Below are positions 62,519-64,000 of a stretch of 64,000 bases of DNA, piece by piece. Position numbers and translations under genes: made by a program. Within the stretch, counting starts at the first letter, position 1. The number at the start of each line of letters is the position of its first letter. This DNA comes from UBA1351 sp963677625 (lineage in GTDB: Bacteria > Bacillota > Clostridia > Lachnospirales > Vallitaleaceae). The stretch covers positions 1-64,000 of the forward strand of contig CAXXSW010000002.1 of the NCBI GenBank assembly GCA_963677625.2. Direction: 5' to 3'. The notes below the pieces were generated by a model. That model saw only the letters and a program-made list of their open reading frames with translations. It made no database searches and was not told the origin of the DNA.

Positions 62519-63617
62519 AGAAAGAATAAAGAGTAGTAATAGAAAGGCGCCTTTTGATGGCCAAGAAGCTCAATTTTTTTGTGATAATAATCTTGTTTCA
62601 GGCAGTTATCGTGACGGATTGAGAGTTATACACCCTCATGAACTGACAGAGCTTGACAATGAAGAATATATAATACTTTTAAGTAGCAAAGATCTTGTAG
62701 ATATACTGTGTAATCAATTGCTAGAGTTAAAAATTGAAATGGAAGTACAGATGATTCCAGACTATGTCTTCCGCATGAGGTGGAATGATGAACAGGGTAT
62801 GCCCTTTTCTATTCCTGTTGATATGACTAAACCGCGACTTCCATATCTAGAAATTCAGATAACTTCTAATTGTAATCTAAATTGTAGAGGTTGCATTGCT
62901 ATGTGTAATGTAAAAGATTCACAGGAAATGACCTTAGAGAAGTTTGAAAATAACTTACTCCGACTGAAAGAATTATATTGGGGTATAAAGTATTTAAAAC
63001 TGTTCGGCGGCGAACCATTATTGCATAAGGACATAAATAAGTTTGTCAACCTGGCGAGAAAATATTTTCCTGACTCTGACTTAGTTGTACATAGCAATGG
63101 TTTACTTATTGAAAAAATGGATGACCTTTTTTTTGATACGGTACATAATTTGGACGTAGAGCTAATGTTTACTCAATATCCACCAACGGGAAAAATCAAG
63201 CGTAAAATAGAAAACAAATTAGGTATGAAAGACATTCGTTGCTTATTTACTGAACCTGTTTATGAGTTTAGAAGGGCTATTAATATAAATGGTAGACATG
63301 ATCCAGAAGAAGTCTTTAGAACTTGTAGTAAGTGTATTAATCTAATAAATGGAACGCTTTCTTGCGGTATAGGCCATGTTATAAATGATTTGGAGAAGGA
63401 ATTCGATATTCAAATTTATGATAATAAGTTCGAAAATTGCATTGATATTTACACTACTGAACTTGATGGTTGGCAAATCAATGAGTTTTTAAGTAAAGCT
63501 TATAAGCTTTGTGCTTATTGCTCTTTCATGGATTATCTTCACACGGATGAAAAAAATTATTATCCTTGGACAAACATGGGTAATGCAGATATTAAAGACT
63601 GGATAGAGACTGACTAG
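62490..63617 (+). CDS. Radical SAM protein with truncated Rossmann-like N-terminal domain
   Basis: 375 codons are open from ATG 62490, which overlaps the HD-GYP gene and has no good ribosome site. The N-terminal ~110 residues begin inside a domain (AQFFCDNNLVSGSYRDGLRV, EEYIILLSSKDLVDIL) whose usual GxGxxG strand is missing. The radical SAM core follows: CNLNCRGCIAMC gives CxxxCxxC, and LKLFGGEPLLHKDI the GGEP motif. C-terminal cysteines (RTCSKCINLI, LSCGIG, LCAYCSF) suggest an auxiliary cluster. GAAAGG precedes an ATG at 62557 in another frame, just before a T7 run. Substrate unknown. Confidence 0.75.
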   Translation: MKRFCLRENKERIKSSNRKAPFDGQEAQFFCDNNLVSGSYRDGLRVIHPHELTELDNEEYIILLSSKDLVDILCNQLLELKIEMEVQMIPDYVFRMRWNDEQGMPFSIPVDMTKPRLPYLEIQITSNCNLNCRGCIAMCNVKDSQEMTLEKFENNLLRLKELYWGIKYLKLFGGEPLLHKDINKFVNLARKYFPDSDLVVHSNGLLIEKMDDLFFDTVHNLDVELMFTQYPPTGKIKRKIENKLGMKDIRCLFTEPVYEFRRAININGRHDPEEVFRTCSKCINLINGTLSCGIGHVINDLEKEFDIQIYDNKFENCIDIYTTELDGWQINEFLSKAYKLCAYCSFMDYLHTDEKNYYPWTNMGNADIKDWIETD

Positions 63618-63647
63618 TATAATTTCTGAAATTGGGAGGAAAAATTT

Positions 63648-63698
63648 ATGATGATGGTAATTTTCATAGTCAAACCAAGTAGGACGCATATTGTTTAG
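63648..63698 (+). CDS. Possible 16-codon leader ORF
   Basis: ATG 63648 has GGGAGG 9 nt upstream and is repeated twice (MMMVIFIVKPSRTHIV). It lies between the radical SAM gene and the APH-fold gene. It may be a leader peptide or a chance match; no characteristic motif. Confidence 0.2.
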   Translation: MMMVIFIVKPSRTHIV

Positions 63699-63717
63699 TT
63701 TGAAAGGAAGATAGATT

Positions 63718-64000
63718 ATGGGAATAAAACCACAAATAAATGTATCTGATGTTAATAAACTCTTTGAAAAACTTAATATAGAAGGAAAAAACATCAAAGA
63801 AATCGGAAATGGTCAAATTGCTAAAACTTATGAGTTTCAGGTGGAAGAGAAAAGGTGTTTTATCCAGTTTAATGAGCAAAATATGTCTCAAGGAACTATT
63901 AATGAGTTGATTTTTGCACATGACTTCAAAGTGAACCATATACCCTTAAGAAAAATGATAGGACATGGTGATTATCTAGGCTTTTCCTATATTATTACAG
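63718..64000 (+). CDS. APH-fold small-molecule kinase, N-terminal part
   Basis: ATG 63718 follows GAAAGGAAG and the frame is open to the right edge (94 codons). IKEIGNGQIAKTYEFQ corresponds to the Gly-rich loop and RCFIQFNEQNMSQ to the beta-strand with the ATP-contact residues of aminoglycoside phosphotransferase / choline kinase-like enzymes. Catalytic motifs lie outside the window. It follows the radical SAM gene on the same strand and may belong to the same biosynthetic cluster. Confidence 0.7.
   Translation, partial: MGIKPQINVSDVNKLFEKLNIEGKNIKEIGNGQIAKTYEFQVEEKRCFIQFNEQNMSQGTINELIFAHDFKVNHIPLRKMIGHGDYLGFSYIIT

Overview
The window looks like a chromosomal segment of a low-GC anaerobic member of the Clostridia. 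Evidence: AT-rich genes with AGGAGG-type ribosome binding sites, SLH-anchored surface proteins, an ECF sigma operon of the Bacillus sigY type, several AraC/YesN regulators, and a biotin/Na+-dependent oxaloacetate decarboxylase. Genus cannot be fixed from the sequence; a Lachnospirales/Vallitaleaceae-like lineage is only a guess.

Layout. 1-3.5 kb: end of thiD, two small membrane proteins, a small secreted Gly-rich protein and an AraC regulator. 3.6-15 kb: a sugar (xylose-type) sensing and import cluster: membrane-anchored binding protein, YesM/LytS-type kinase, YesN-type regulator, XylF-like anchored protein, ChvE-like lipoprotein, ATPase, permease and a chemoreceptor. 15-22 kb: YkgJ-type protein, SLH/GH18-like enzyme, a kinase/regulator pair with a MacB-type ABC ATPase and a frameshifted permease, and an RsmC-like methyltransferase. 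22-29.6 kb: one 2506-codon gene for a surface protein (FG-GAP, FN3, Ig-like, InlB-like repeats, SLH), clearly GC-richer than its surroundings. 29.6-30.6 kb: gene remnants (DUF2442, IS3 transposase tail, AraC tail) around an intact tRNA-Ala. 30.6-32.7 kb: XRE/helical-repeat regulator divergent from a 47-residue exported peptide, followed by pyroglutamyl peptidase: a candidate RRNPP-type peptide signalling locus. 32.7-35.4 kb: AraC regulator and GH51 arabinofuranosidase. 35.6-39.1 kb: a rearranged sigY-yxlCDEFG-like operon with a good ECF promoter match.

39.4-57.1 kb is the metabolic centrepiece, a nearly continuous same-strand array: citC, citD, citE, citF, citX, aconitase, prpF, tctC, tctB, tctA, oxaloacetate decarboxylase alpha, gamma, biotin carrier and beta, a cache-domain kinase, a REC-DUF2294-like regulator and citG. 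Read as a pathway it gives tricarboxylate uptake, isomerisation of an aconitate by PrpF, hydration to citrate, cleavage to acetate plus oxaloacetate, and Na+-pumping decarboxylation to pyruvate. PrpF plus aconitase inside a citrate lyase operon suggests trans-aconitate or another aconitate as the real substrate. 57-64 kb: heterodimeric ABC exporter, an HD-GYP regulator, a radical SAM protein with a missing N-terminus, and the start of an APH-fold kinase cut by the window edge.

All calls are from reading the sequence; no database search was run.
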